A stretch of 64,000 nucleotides of DNA from Perca fluviatilis (GCF_010015445.1 NC_053112.1:8081403-8145402); one strand, 5' to 3'. Numbered from the stretch's first letter, positions 9,501 to 17,999 are shown. Notes: generated by a model not told the origin, from the sequence alone. Numbers and translations: made by a program.

Positions 9501-12421
9501 TGGTATTATTCAGACACATTTCTGGTATTATTCAGACACATTTCTGGTATTATTCAGACATATTTCTGGTATTATTCAGACATATTTCTGGTATTATTCA
9601 GACATATTTCTGGTATTATTCAGACACATTTCTGGTATTATTCAGACATATTTCTGGTATTATTCAGACATATTTCTGGTATTATTCAGACATATTTCTG
9701 GTATTATTCAGACATATTTCTGGTATTATTCAGACACATTTCTGGTATTATTCAGACATATTTCTGCTATTATTCAGACATTTCTGCTATTACTCCGACT
9801 ATTAAAGTACCTTCATGTCCTGCAGCACACAGTTGAGGCAGGCCGTCTTGCCGGTGCCCGGAGCCCCGGAGATGTACAGGCTGCCGGGCAGCCGCTGCAG
9901 GGCCTTCTCCTCCAGGAAGGAGCGGATGGCGGCCCGCTCCGTGTCCCGGGACAGCAGCCGCTCGGGGACGGCCGTGTGCAGCGCCCGCTTCACGCTCAGA
10001 AACCTCGACTCTGGAGGAGAAACGTGGACAGGAGGTGAGAGGGCGAACGACGCTGCAGACGAGAGGATTCATTAAGAACTCAGCCTGGCTTTAACCCTTG
10101 TGTTGTCTTCCCATCAACCTTGGGGAAAAAAAAAAAACACTTTTGACGCCTATTTTCACAGTTTGTTTTTAAATTTTTCTTCTACACATTTTCAGCGCTT
10201 ATTTCTACGTCCAATATTTTCTGATATAAAACAAAAATTTAAAAAACTGGTCAATTTGACCCATAGTCAACACAGCGGCAGATTTACAGTACAGGGTTAT
10301 GTGTGAGTGAGACAGAGTTAGCTTTAGAGCACTGGTTCTCAAGCCGTTTTCAATAATGTTCCCCCTTTGAACACTTTTTTTAAGCCATGTACCCCCTTAA
10401 CCAGCACGAATAATTTTTTGGTAGAAAAAAAAAAGTGTATATAAAAAGGAGGAAGAATACAGCGATGTCAGCGATAGATTTTCTAAACAACAGCCGTGGA
10501 CCTGGACAACATTTAGATGAGAAAAGGTGACAAAACCTTGGAAAAATACAAGCACTACTAAAAAAATAATGACATACACTTTAAAGCACAGTTTTCTGAT
10601 ATTTTCTTTCAACTACAAAAAAAAACTCTTAGTGTCTATCGCGATATGTCGCGACCTTTTGCAATCAGCGCCAGCTGATATTGCGATGACCATAAAAAAA
10701 ACTAATAAAAATATATTTTGCAGCCCTAATTTTTGCTGATAAAAAAAAAAAACTTTTCAAACAAACTTACTGTCAGCGGGCGACTTCCCCTCTGAGTTTT
10801 GGCGTGCCTGGCGTCTCGGGGACGGCGCGGCGGAGGGAGAGAGCGGTTGCCTGGGCGACGAGGGCGGGACCAGCCGTCGCCGGACCGAGAGCGGCGAGTT
10901 CTCGTCGAAGCCGAGCTTCCTGGGAGACGGCGCCGCGGCGGCCGGCTTGCTCTGTTTGGGCGGAGAGCCCAGCAGGTTACAGTCGTTGTCGTCACCTGGA
11001 GAGAAACCACACAGACGGGTGAGTTTACCGTTAACGTAACGCGGAGGAACTCGCTCCGTTAGGTCTGAAGACGCCACAACTCCAACCAGAGGTCAGCAGG
11101 AGAGGGAATAACCATAACCAAATGTGTGGAACTACTCCTTTAAGTTATAAAAGTTGTAAATAAATGAAACGAACATTCAAAAAGGAACTAATACATTATT
11201 TTTATAACCTGTGGCCCATTTTCCTGTGTCTTAGGCACCCTGGCTGCTTTTAGTTCATGAGTAAGATCCTTTTTGTTTAACATGAAACAGCCACGAAATC
11301 GCTAAACTAAACCGGCTCATTTCGGCTATGTTCACACTGCAAGTCTTAACACTTAACTCAGGTTTTTTGCTCAGATCTGATTTCTTTTGTGTGGCTGTTC
11401 ACATGACCTTTTAAAATGTGGCCTATATCAGATTCCAGTGTGAACTGTTGTGCGGTTTCGAACTGACCCGCATGCACAAAAGAACAACAACGACGACATC
11501 AGACGCAGCACGCTGATGCACTAAAGTTATGGAGGTTATGGAGGAAGTCAGCCACGTTCTCCTGTGTCTGTGTCCTGCCCGTTCTTACATTTCGTCAACT
11601 ATATTTATTTCAAAAACGGAGCGGTAACGGTATGAGCCTTCTAGTTTTGATTGAAGTATCTCCCCCCCCAGACAATAACTAGGTCTAACACCTCCCTCTC
11701 CCTCCACTGACTTGCTCCATCACTGTTCTCCATGTTGTAGACCTAATCCAGTTTTTAATGTTACCGTCTGTGTCTAGGACTAACTCTTGCCGGAGCATAA
11801 TTGTGACAAATGTCAATGTAGACGGAAGTCGCATCAAATCAGCCTCGGTTGTTCACACTGCGGCCGCATTGAAGAAAAAATAAAAAATCTGTTCAGGCCC
11901 AGATTTGAGCCCTACTGCTGTGTGTTAGATAACTAGTGCTGTACATTAGAGGTCTGGTTAATGTTTGTGTTGTGGATTATGCGTCATTATGCCGGTACTG
12001 TACAACAAATTGCCTCTCGGGGACAGTAAAGTTTTCTAAGTTGAACATGATGCTCGTCTCGTCTCCGTGTCCTGCGGCGTCTTGTCTCACCGGTGCGTTT
12101 GCGGGGGCTGAGGGGAAGTCGCGTCTGGAGGCCGGGGGACGCCGGCTGGGCTGAGGGGCGTCTGGGCGAGAGGGGAGACGGGCGGGCGAGCGCTCTTCTC
12201 GGGGAGAGCAGGGCGGGCTGCTCGGCGAGACGCCTCGGAGACAGCGGTCCGATCCGGGTCAGGGCCGGGTCGAGAGGCTGGGGTCCGGGCTCGGTCGGAG
12301 ACAGAGGCTTTTCCTCCAGCCGCGGCGCCGGCGCCTTGGAGCGAGCCGACACTCGGCAGGATTTACGGCGAGGGAACGCCAGCGTGGGCTGGACGCCACT
12401 ATGAGAGCGTGTGCTCGGCAT
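1..12421 (-). CDS. cdc6: Cell division control protein 6 homolog (replication licensing ATPase), 3' end outside window
   Basis: CDC6 is the AAA+ ATPase that joins ORC on replication origins in G1 and, with CDT1, loads the MCM2-7 helicase in the nucleus. Ten coding exons on the minus strand are in phase: 12421-12091, 10995-10771, 10010-9811, 7785-7637, 6267-6161, 5105-4966, 3259-3159, 2314-2247, 2111-1930 and 85-1. They give about 529 residues; the family is near 560, so roughly 40 C-terminal residues lie beyond position 1. Visible in order: a basic N-terminal region with several SPRR/SPRK sites (CDK-type), Walker A GAPGTGKT, Walker B VLDEMDQLD, the GIANALDLTDRILPRLQ sensor-1 stretch, the sensor-2 region VSAVSGDARKALDICR, and a winged-helix start. 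All introns are GT..AG. The start MPSTRSHSG is the first ATG after an untranslated exon 1. No internal stops were seen. Identification is secure; the exact 3' end is not visible. Confidence 0.96.
535..670. mobile_element. Truncated LINE 3'-end fragment
   Basis: The stretch with TTTTATTTATAGTGTCAAAT and GAGAGTAGGTCTAGACCACA closely matches 37,190-37,330, the 3' end of the L2-like LINE in this window. It is a 5'-truncated insertion in cdc6 intron 10. The rest of 86-1500 shows no gene or clear repeat. Confidence 0.65.
1531..1895. mobile_element. Small hAT-type non-autonomous element with target duplication
   Basis: It starts TAGGGGTGGGAATC and ends TTTTTCCCCACCCC, an inverted pair. Both sides carry TCTTCATCAC (1521-1530 and 1896-1905), which contains an 8-bp target duplication as made by hAT transposases. 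The interior is rich in CGATA/CGATAT motifs. No coding capacity. It lies in cdc6 intron 10, about 35 bp from exon 10. Confidence 0.75.
1930..2111 (-). CDS. cdc6: cdc6 exon 10 (winged-helix domain)
   Basis: The acceptor CAG is at 2114-2112 and the donor GTGGGT at 1929-1924. It codes VGLPQVARVLSEVYGDRM, then ESFPLQQKLLVCCLLLLTR, the start of the C-terminal winged-helix domain. A small hAT-type element lies only about 35 bp past the donor. Confidence 0.94.
2247..2314 (-). CDS. cdc6: cdc6 exon 9
   Basis: A 68-nt exon, acceptor CAG at 2317-2315, donor GTGAGC at 2246-2241. It codes RAVEVVESDDRKKASD and PNAESK, the linker between ATPase lid and winged helix. Phase 2 in and 1 out match both neighbours. 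Confidence 0.92.
2671..2983. mobile_element. Short element with TAACCCTC / GAGGGTTA ends
   Basis: The ends TAACCCTC and GAGGGTTA are inverted. The interior is A-rich with repeated AAAAAGTGnCC motifs. A relative with the same ends lies at 7911-8624. It is non-coding and sits in cdc6 intron 8. Confidence 0.5.
3159..3259 (-). CDS. cdc6: cdc6 exon 8 (sensor 2 region)
   Basis: The acceptor CAG at 3262-3260 follows a C-rich tract; the donor GTAACC is at 3158-3153. It codes AVQFCARKVSAVSGDARK and ALDIC, the strongly conserved sensor-2 helix with the GDxRKALD motif. A 31-bp minisatellite begins about 40 bp upstream in the intron. Confidence 0.95.
3300..3668. repeat. Minisatellite, 31-bp unit, about 12 copies
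   Basis: Tandem copies of a 31-bp unit containing GGAGGGTAGAAACTAACCGA, nearly identical to each other (single-base variants such as CCAAACG for CCAGACG). Unit junctions form the perfect palindrome CCAGACGTCTGG. It lies in cdc6 intron 7, about 40 bp from the exon 8 acceptor. Confidence 0.95.
3830..4812. mobile_element. Degenerate DNA element with CAGTCCTTCCAGA / CTGGAGGGACTG ends, plus a retroposed tail
   Basis: CAGTCCTTCCAGA near 3836 and TCTCTGGAGGGACTG at the right end are inverted. Inside both ends are matching TTATGCG / GCATAAT stretches. An AATAAA followed by about 19 A residues (4645-4676) suggests a nested retroposed 3' end. No intact coding sequence is present. Target duplication was not found. 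Confidence 0.45.
4966..5105 (-). CDS. cdc6: cdc6 exon 7 (sensor 1 region)
   Basis: The acceptor CAG is at 5108-5106. The donor is GTAGAC at 4965-4960, weaker than the others but the only one that keeps phase 0 into exon 8. It codes GIANALDLTDRILPRLQ, then the HFPPYSRQEL and QDRLSQ stretches typical of the CDC6/ORC1 ATPase lid. Reading through the donor meets a stop after about 18 codons. Confidence 0.93.
5191..5223. repeat. Microsatellite (TCTA)n
   Basis: About eight uninterrupted tetranucleotide units in cdc6 intron 6. Confidence 0.95.
5330..5695 (+). mobile_element. Probable retroposon 3' end with poly(A)
   Basis: AATAAA is followed within about 15 bp by a run of about 19 A residues (ending near 5693), the signature of a reverse-transcribed 3' end. 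The 5' limit and family are uncertain. It lies in cdc6 intron 6. Confidence 0.4.
6161..6267 (-). CDS. cdc6: cdc6 exon 6 (Walker B)
   Basis: The acceptor CAG is at 6270-6268 and the donor GTAAGA at 6160-6155. It codes LLVLDEMDQLDSKAQDVLYT and then IFEWPYLPESRLCLV, the Walker B acidic pair and the region towards sensor 1. Phase 2 in and phase 1 out. Confidence 0.95.
6506..6543. repeat. Microsatellite (CA)n
   Basis: A run of CA dinucleotides preceded by a short GCGC run, in cdc6 intron 5. Confidence 0.95.
6545..6665 (-). mobile_element. tRNA-type SINE fragment
   Basis: On the minus strand, GGGTCGCTGGTTCAAGTCCC holds a B-box-like GGTTCAAGTCC. The following stretch resembles the common fish repeat with GGTGCCTTGCTCAAGAGCAC. 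The head is cut off where the minisatellite starts. It is not an intact tRNA gene. Confidence 0.45.
6660..7636. repeat. Minisatellite of 16-23 bp units carrying the cdc6 exon 5 donor
   Basis: A tandem array of units CTCACACAGCTAGTTA with optional CTAGTTA extensions (a few read CTATCTA). It ends exactly at the splice donor of cdc6 exon 5. Read in gene direction nearly every unit contains CTGTGTGAGTAACTAG, which is the donor with its flanks. I estimate several tens of units. Confidence 0.93.
7637..7785 (-). CDS. cdc6: cdc6 exon 5
   Basis: The acceptor CAG is at 7788-7786 and the donor GTGAGT at 7636-7631. It codes the AAA+ stretch with VNCMSLRSSHAIFPLLADKL. This insert of the ATPase fold is shorter here than I recall for mammals, ending FLTAPGPAV. 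Its donor merges into a minisatellite whose units repeat the donor sequence. Confidence 0.94.
7911..8624. mobile_element. Element(s) with TTAACCCTC / GAGGGTTA ends
   Basis: The outer ends are inverted as in 2671-2983, with a second similar end pair near 8290-8330 (TTACCCCTCGTGTTGTC), so two nested or adjacent copies are likely. The interior is AT-rich and non-coding. It lies in cdc6 intron 4. Confidence 0.45.
8626..9795. repeat. Minisatellite, 22-bp unit, about 53 copies
   Basis: Tandem units CATTTCTGGTATTATTCAGA plus AC or AT differ mainly at one C/T position. One unit near 9360 is shortened. The array ends about 10-15 bp from the cdc6 exon 4 donor. A stop-free plus-strand frame of 393 codons runs through it because the 22-bp unit has no stop in any forward frame; it is not a gene. 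Confidence 0.95.
9811..10010 (-). CDS. cdc6: cdc6 exon 4 (Walker A)
   Basis: The acceptor CAG is at 10013-10011 and the donor GTACTT at 9810-9805. It reads from SRFLSVKRALHTAVPERL through the nucleotide-binding loop SGAPGTGKTACLN to LQDMK. The 22-bp minisatellite begins only a few bases inside the following intron. Confidence 0.95.
10092..10256. repeat. Interspersed repeat, second copy at 21,423-21,540
   Basis: CCCTTGTGTTGTCTTCCCAT and the TTTCAGCGCTTATTTCTACG stretch recur at 21,423-21,540. Non-coding, family not recognised, in cdc6 intron 3. Confidence 0.55.
10771..10995 (-). CDS. cdc6: cdc6 exon 3
   Basis: The acceptor CAG is at 10998-10996 and the donor GTAAGT at 10770-10765. It codes about 75 residues of the low-complexity linker, starting GDDNDCNLLG and holding further SPRK and SPRR sites and LGFDENSPLSVRRRL. 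Phase 1 in and phase 1 out agree with the neighbouring exons. Confidence 0.93.
11330..11925. repeat. Possible repeat with GTTCACACTGC at both ends
   Basis: GTTCACACTGC occurs at 11,330 and 11,851 in the same orientation, with GTTCACA/GTGTGAAC variants between. It resembles common fish repeats, but I cannot set its limits or class. It lies in cdc6 intron 2. Confidence 0.3.
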
Positions 12422-12433
12422 GTTGGGTTCAAT
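12091..12433 (-). CDS. cdc6: cdc6 exon 2 (start codon, CDK-site-rich N terminus)
   Basis: The acceptor CAG lies at 12436-12434 and the start ATG at 12421-12419. The donor GTGAGA is at 12090-12085. It codes 110 residues with at least four SPRR/SPRK motifs in a loosely repeated pattern (GPLSPRR, ALLSPRR, SPLSPRR, LPLSPRK). Such sites are where cyclin/CDK phosphorylates CDC6 in the known family. The repeated pattern suggests local duplication of the CDK-site block. Confidence 0.93.
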
Positions 12434-12470
12434 CTGAAACGTAAAGATCATCAATTAGTATGTAAAAGGG

Positions 12471-12523
12471 AATATATATATACATACATACATACATATA
12501 TACACATATATATACACACACAG
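12471..12523. repeat. AT/AC-rich simple repeat
   Basis: Short TATA/CATA/CACA runs just inside cdc6 intron 1, near the exon 2 acceptor. Confidence 0.85.
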
Positions 12524-12851
12524 TATTTCAGCAGATAGCTCCTGACTTTTAAAATAAAGAGTTTTTGCATTTTATTTGTTTGTTTTTTTACTGGCGTTTC
12601 CATACGAGTACAACAACAAATACAGTAACGTTTTCCTTTTGATTTTCTTAAATTGTCAAATATTTGAATTTTGTACCAGCAAAGATTACACATCATCCTA
12701 CAACTGAAGTTTCAAGGTTTATGGCCTTGGTCTTATTTAACTTAAGTTAAAGATGCAAAATGTCAGCGTAAAAATACTCTTAGTAACAAAAAGTCCTATA
12801 TGTGAAAAGTAACTAGTATATAGCTAATATATATAAAGAGTGGAAGGTACA

Positions 12852-12996
12852 ATATGTAGGTATACGTGCAGTATGTCCCAAATTATTTTCCAAAAACTGA
12901 GTGTCCCAAAGCTACCATCTGCGGGATTATAACTGAACGCCTAACCCATCTTCCGTAGGGAATTTGAGACACTAAACTGCACGTACACCCAATATT
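12852..12996. mobile_element. Small inverted-repeat element (MITE)
   Basis: It starts TAGGTATACGTGCAGTATGTC and ends GACACTAAACTGCACGTACA, an inverted pair. A larger relative with the same ends lies at 26,690-27,333. It lies in cdc6 intron 1. The rest of the intron (13,000-13,690) shows no feature. Confidence 0.6.
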
Positions 12997-13691
12997 TACC
13001 TCTGACATACAAGTATAACGTAGCATAAAAGGAAAGTAGATACATTACTTTTCAATAATAATTGATGAAAAATAAAAAGTTTAGTAGTTATCTTTAAAAT
13101 AAACCTTAAATAAATCAAACACTATCATATAAATCGATTTTTGTCTCCACGTCTTAAATATCTCACTCGACCAAATGTTAAAGTACGTCACGTGTAAATG
13201 TAAAGATTTACAATAAAGTTTCGATGAATTGAATGCAGCTGAATCTGAAGTTTCCTACAAGTCGATTTAACTTCATGTTAAACATCACATTAGCGGAACA
13301 CAATTATACAATCTCTTAGATAATATAAACGTACTGATGTTAAAGTTTATAATACTTTATCCCAACGGTTATATTTATGGTAAATCGCGCGCAGAACAAA
13401 CAATACAGTTTAATAATGGCGCCAATATACAGCAGAGCTCCAAACGGTGGCGTTTACAGAAATATATCCACATTTCGGTATTAATATGACTGTAGTTTAA
13501 CCTAAAACACGTCGTGTTAACATTAGGGTCCTTCTAAAGGGAAATACAAAACGTTAAAACGCAGCTACGCGTTTAATTTTAGACGACGAACTAGCAAACA
13601 ATCCAACTCTGAAGAAGTGCTCTCTTCCGGTTACGATTAACAAACGTATTTCAGTTCCTACCGCTTAAATGAAAGAGAGTGATAAAGTTAC

Positions 13692-13790
13692 CTTTTTAAA
13701 AGTTGTCAGAAGTCAGTAAAGAGTGGAGTGTTTTATCTTCTCTTGGAGCCCTCTGCTTCCCTCTCTTTCCCTCTTCTGCCGCACACTGGT
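13692..13790 (-). other. cdc6: cdc6 exon 1, untranslated (5' limit estimated)
   Basis: A donor GTAACT at 13691-13686 follows AAAAAG, and the next acceptor on this strand is exon 2 at 12436. No ATG in phase with the CDC6 start is needed here, so the exon would be non-coding. The 5' limit is a guess placed just below the E2F-type site. Confidence 0.55.
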
Positions 13791-13791
13791 C

Positions 13792-13990
13792 TCAAACTTG
13801 CGCCAAATATCGCTCACCTCCTTTCGGATCAGCTGCGTTTCCCGCTGCTGCGCTCTGATTGGTCGCCCAAACCTACCAGCAACAGCGTCTTCGATGCTCA
13901 TTGGCTCACAGCGTTGCCGGCGGATGTTACGACAGAAGCCGGCTGGTCATGTGGCGGGAGTTTCAATAGAAGCCGGTTTTGGCGGAATGT
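13792..13990 (-). promoter_or_regulatory. cdc6 promoter: E2F-like sites and two CCAAT boxes
   Basis: Read on the minus strand there is TTTGGCGC at 13807-13800, closely followed by GTTTGAG, a near match to a CDE/CHR-type cell-cycle element. Inverted CCAAT boxes are at 13862-13858 and 13904-13900. On the plus strand, TTTTGGCGGAA (13977-13987) and GTGGCGGGA (13951-13959) also fit E2F sites. CDC6 is a well-known E2F target induced at G1/S, so the set is expected. Binding itself is inferred. Confidence 0.7.
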
Positions 13991-14030
13991 AATTTTCCCG
14001 GGAACTTCAGTGCTGTTGTTGTGACATCAT

Positions 14031-14400
14031 TCTGTAACTGTTTTTACAAATATAACTCACTATAAGTACTCAGATCCTTTACTGCAGTTAAAGTACTAAT
14101 ACCACAGTGTGGTAACCACACTGTGAAAATACTCCAGTACAAGTAAAAGTCCTGCATTAAAAACATTACTTTTCATTAAAATTATGTAATAAGGTCATCT
14201 ATGTTTGTCCTGTGAGAACCACGGATCTGTAAAAGGTTTTAAACCTGTCATGGTGTGTCAGAACAACAGCCCTGTTTTCAGCTTAGTGATGATTTACCAG
14301 CTGATCCGAGAGGCTTTTTAAACACTTTATTTAGCTTTAAGAAGAAGGATATACAAATAGAATAGTTAAAAGAGGTAAAGTACTGTAGAAAAGGCCCCAA
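14031..14400. repeat. Duplicated intergenic block (copy a)
   Basis: The block with AGTACTCAGATCCTTTACTG, GAACCACGGATCTGTAA and GAAGAAGGATATACAAATAG recurs at 36,880-37,163 (continuing at 41,246) and, in part, at 48,515-48,640. It starts within or next to the cdc6 promoter. From 14,400 to 16,140 I see no gene; an AT-rich stretch with no clear repeat. Confidence 0.7.
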
Positions 14401-16139
14401 AGTTATGTTAGTGTTGCAATTATTTAGTACAGTTTACCATATTGTGTTCTATGTTTCACGTTTACTCTTGTTTATTCAGTGCTTGTGGCCAAAAGCGTGT
14501 GCTGGTTGGTATATTATAGGTGACGTCACACAGTTAATAAGCAGTAAGATCGTTAGTTGGTTCAGTTGGACTGTGGTTGTGAGCTATATGTTGTAAAAAG
14601 TTAAACCATTGGTGATGTCTGATAAAAAATATACTTTTAGTTAAATGAACACTGAATCAATACCGATTTCATCACACCACACCTAATCAGCATTGGTCTG
14701 GCACACACCTACTCAAGTTTCTAAAAGAATTAATTAGGTCATGTCGGTTATTTAGCATGAAAGTAGATGCTGTAGAATACTCACTGTCCCCACAGAAAAG
14801 GTAAGGTAGGCCTAACTGTTGTCTCTTTTTGGGGATCCACTCTCTGCTAGGCCAGACTGATTAGAACAAAGAAAATGTGTATCTCTGTAAACTTGAATAT
14901 AATCAGCACTACCATGATAAATGACCTTTGTCTGTGACCTGGAGTTAATCTAATCAGAGGTGGGTCCTTAATCTGAGAGACTTTTCAGTCAAGGAAACAC
15001 CCACAATCCTAAAGGAATATAACTCGGAAAACAGAGATGAATTCAGGACTGCAGACCAGTCGTGTTTGCAGTGTATTGTATTGTCATGTCACGGGGCTTC
15101 AATCTGTGACCCGACAGGGGGAAGCATGTCTGCAGTCTGCTGCTGGCAGTGTTTCATGTTTTATTGTGTTTTGACTGTCGTTTTCATCGTGTTGTTTCAT
15201 TAAACCTTTTGCTTAACTTTCAATTCGACCCCAGGCCTCTCCTTCCTCCTCAGAAATCAGAACGATCACGTCTTTTTTAAGATTTCTTAACATGAGCAGC
15301 ATCTTTCTTAAGAGTGTGCGTAAATGAGAAGAGTAAGTATATCTGCTGCATCATTCGTGCTACTGTGTTTCTTGTTAAACCAGCTGTTATTTCTGCTATT
15401 GATGTGGATGGGAGTCTAACACGCGACCACTGTGCTAATTATAGCCACGTTCATACAAGCTAGTTTATCGCCTTCGGCTCACCTGACTCAGTGCGTCGGG
15501 TCAAATATATACCATTGTGTTTAAACATGTTCATACCTTCACTACTTGTTGTTAGGATTGTTAAGTACTTTGTAGTTGAGTAAAATAAGGAATAAGTGGT
15601 GTTAAATATTGTTACATGTACCGCTATCGAGGCTCCTCTATCGGGGATTTGCTAGCTCGAACGGAACATAACATCCTGTCTGGGATTTTCACAATAAAAG
15701 CATCAAGCCATTTAGTTATGTTATTATACTTTAAGCGTATCATAAAGAACAGGAAGTGCTGTCTACGTTAGCAGTAACTTAACGGATGGTAGAAAATCTA
15801 TGAGAGTCCCATATAATAAGTGTTTGAATCCCTTTTTCTCTGCTTGCATTATTGGAGTTTAAGAGATATATAGCCATATGCTGACTATTGTTTATTTTAT
15901 GTTCGGTAATGTATATTAGTGCGTAAGAAGGAATGAGTGTATACATATGTTTCTTTTATTCATTTGTACTTTGTTCCTCTCTTTTATAGAATGCACACTC
16001 ACACTCAAACATACATAAAAGAACGAGGAAGAAATAAACGGAAAAAGAACATCTCTCAGCTCTTCATTTATTTATGCTCGGGATATTTGGCCTTAAGTGG
16101 TGTTCTGGCCGACACCTGCGTGAACCTAGTGATAACCCT

Positions 16140-16862
16140 ATAACCAGCACCTAGACTGAGCATCTACCCCTTATCTACACTACAAGTACATACAAAAATA
16201 TCACAAATACATCCATAAAGATAATGGGTGTCTGGTAACAAATGCATTCGGTTAAGGGAGAAGCAGCTTGAGCATGAAGGCATTTAGAAATAAGATTTAG
16301 GTTGGAATAAGTTCTACATTTGAACATTAAGTTTGGCTTCGCACATCCAAGTATGAATTAGATAAATACAATATGTTTTAACAAAGTGCAACATCAACAA
16401 AAGCCAAAAGAAAGTGCAGCAAATAAAATCCTACGTCATCATCCAGCAGTTCTGTAACGGTCTGATTCAGCCCCAGATATTAAAGAGACATAAAAAATAA
16501 AAAATACAGTGTAATAAAAGAGTTGAAGCCTTCACATAGTTTGTTGTCCAGCAGAGAGATCTTCACAGCAGTCTGAACCAGGTTCACATGAAGACATATA
16601 TATACCAGTTGGAGATTCAAGTCACTTTGGATAGTTTTAAATGATAGAAAGCAGCTTTCTTTATGTCCCTGATATTAATTTAAGAGTCCCAACCTAACCC
16701 GGGTTAAGGTGTATACATGCAGGAATACCCCGGGTACTAAAAGGAGTCATCTCCGTCTGGTAACTAAAATGACAACTAAAAAAATATGTTTAAATCAATA
16801 TTTGTGTAACATTTGTAAAATGATTGTGCATATTGTTTGATGGCCGACCTTCACTAAAGCTC
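16140..16862 (-). other. Downstream (3' UTR) region of Ig-like copy 1, duplicated at 48.6-50.08 kb
   Basis: This non-coding stretch follows the stop codon of the minus-strand copy 1. It shares long similarity with 48,640-49,800 and 50,040-50,080 (for example GCATTCGGTTAAGGGAGAAG, CCCAACCTAACCCGGGTTAA, GGAGTCATCTCCGTCTGG) and part with 41,290-41,430. Confidence 0.65.
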
Positions 16863-17969
16863 TCAGACACCATTTCCTGCCGCTCTCTCCAGGTCTTCAT
16901 ATCTGTTCACGTCTGTCTCTGGATTTTCCTCCTTCCTTCCTCTTCTCCTCTTGATGCAGCCCTCTGAGAAAAAGAAAGGATCACATCAGTTTACAGTTAA
17001 GAACACGGACATGGAGAGACAACACTAGATGTTGGAGGCCACAAAGCATCACACATTAAACATAATATGCAGTGTCACTTGTAATCTTTCCTGATCAAAT
17101 CACCCATCAGGACTTTAAATGTTGATGATAAAGAGCTGTGAGGCAGGATTTATGTTAACTTACTGATCAGAGAGAGAACCAGAACCAGGAGAGTCCCGAG
17201 GAGGAGAAGAGAGGGAAGGATAACAGCACGGGCAGTCTTCCTGTTCTCACCATCTGGAAGAATATCAGAGAAGATGTTGAGTTTAGAAGAAGGGCAGCTT
17301 TAAGAAGATACACACCTAACCCTAACCCTAACCAGAACTCACACACTAACCAGCCTGAGTCAGGACCCTTCAGGTCTCTGGAGGACTATTAGAAGACTTT
17401 TACCCCGATGCTCTGACTCGCTCTCTTCTTCCACTGGAGGTCCAGATGTGCTGGAATCATTTCTCTTTGTCCTGTTTGCTTGGTCTTTGGAAACTGTTTC
17501 AAAAAAAGGAAAAACAAAAGATAAAAATGTTCTTAAATTATATATCCCCCATTCTGAGAAACCTTTTTAGTATCTGAATGAACCTAATAAACTATATTAT
17601 TATTAATAAACTCAGCATGCTTACCAACACTGATGTTAATAACAGAAGGGGCTGTCAGGTCTGGGACGTAGACTTTGTATGGACCACTATCAGACAGAGT
17701 TACTGAGGAGATCTTCAGAGTCACGATGCCTCTGATCAGGTCTTCATGGTTGAGAGTTGTTCTGTCTCTGTATCGATCCATCTGGTCATCCTGTTGGTCC
17801 TTTCCTCTTCAATAGCAGTGGACATCACCATCATCGTCACCGAGGTCGAGTCTCGCCACATCCAGCGTGTAGTCAGACAAGTCGACGGGGGGGTCCAGAC
17901 CACACCGTATAATGACATCATCTCCTTCTGCTGCCGCTATGGTCTGAGGACAGGTGAGACGATGCTCTC
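16863..17969 (-). pseudogene. Ig V-domain membrane protein copy 1, inactivated
   Basis: Four minus-strand exons of a short type I membrane protein: V-type Ig exon 17969-17625, stalk 17494-17404, transmembrane 17253-17164 (LLLLGTLLVLVLSLI), tail 16963-16863 (ending RAAGNGV, stop). The V exon reads EGDDVIIRCGLDPP and DRTTLNHEDLIRG, then SSVTLSDSGPYKVYVPDL. Two lesions are seen: TGA at about 17,808-17,806 where the plus-strand copy has CGA (a CpG transition), and an extra A in the stalk exon giving AAA TGA. No leader exon was found; the similarity to copy 4's intron stops near 18,660, before the place where copy 4 has one. The layout resembles butyrophilin/B7-type proteins; a ligand cannot be inferred. 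Confidence 0.8.
17312..17333. repeat. Short telomere-like repeat (CCCTAA)3
   Basis: Three CCCTAA units in the intron between stalk and transmembrane exons of copy 1. The same tract occurs at the matching place in copy 4 (55,397). Confidence 0.85.
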
Positions 17970-17999
17970 CTGGAGAAACAGACATAACATTCACACAGC

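Noticed and set aside
8624..9805. A 393-residue plus-strand reading frame
   Set aside because: It is the 22-bp minisatellite read in all three phases; the unit simply has no stop. It lies antisense in a cdc6 intron with no promoter or splice context.
13713..14024. Reading frames of 62-98 residues on both strands over the cdc6 promoter
   Set aside because: They overlap E2F and CCAAT motifs, overlap each other, and show no domain or splice continuity.
15549..16140. A solo LTR (TGTTAGG start, AATAAA-type signal inside)
   Set aside because: No matching CA end, target duplication or second copy could be shown.
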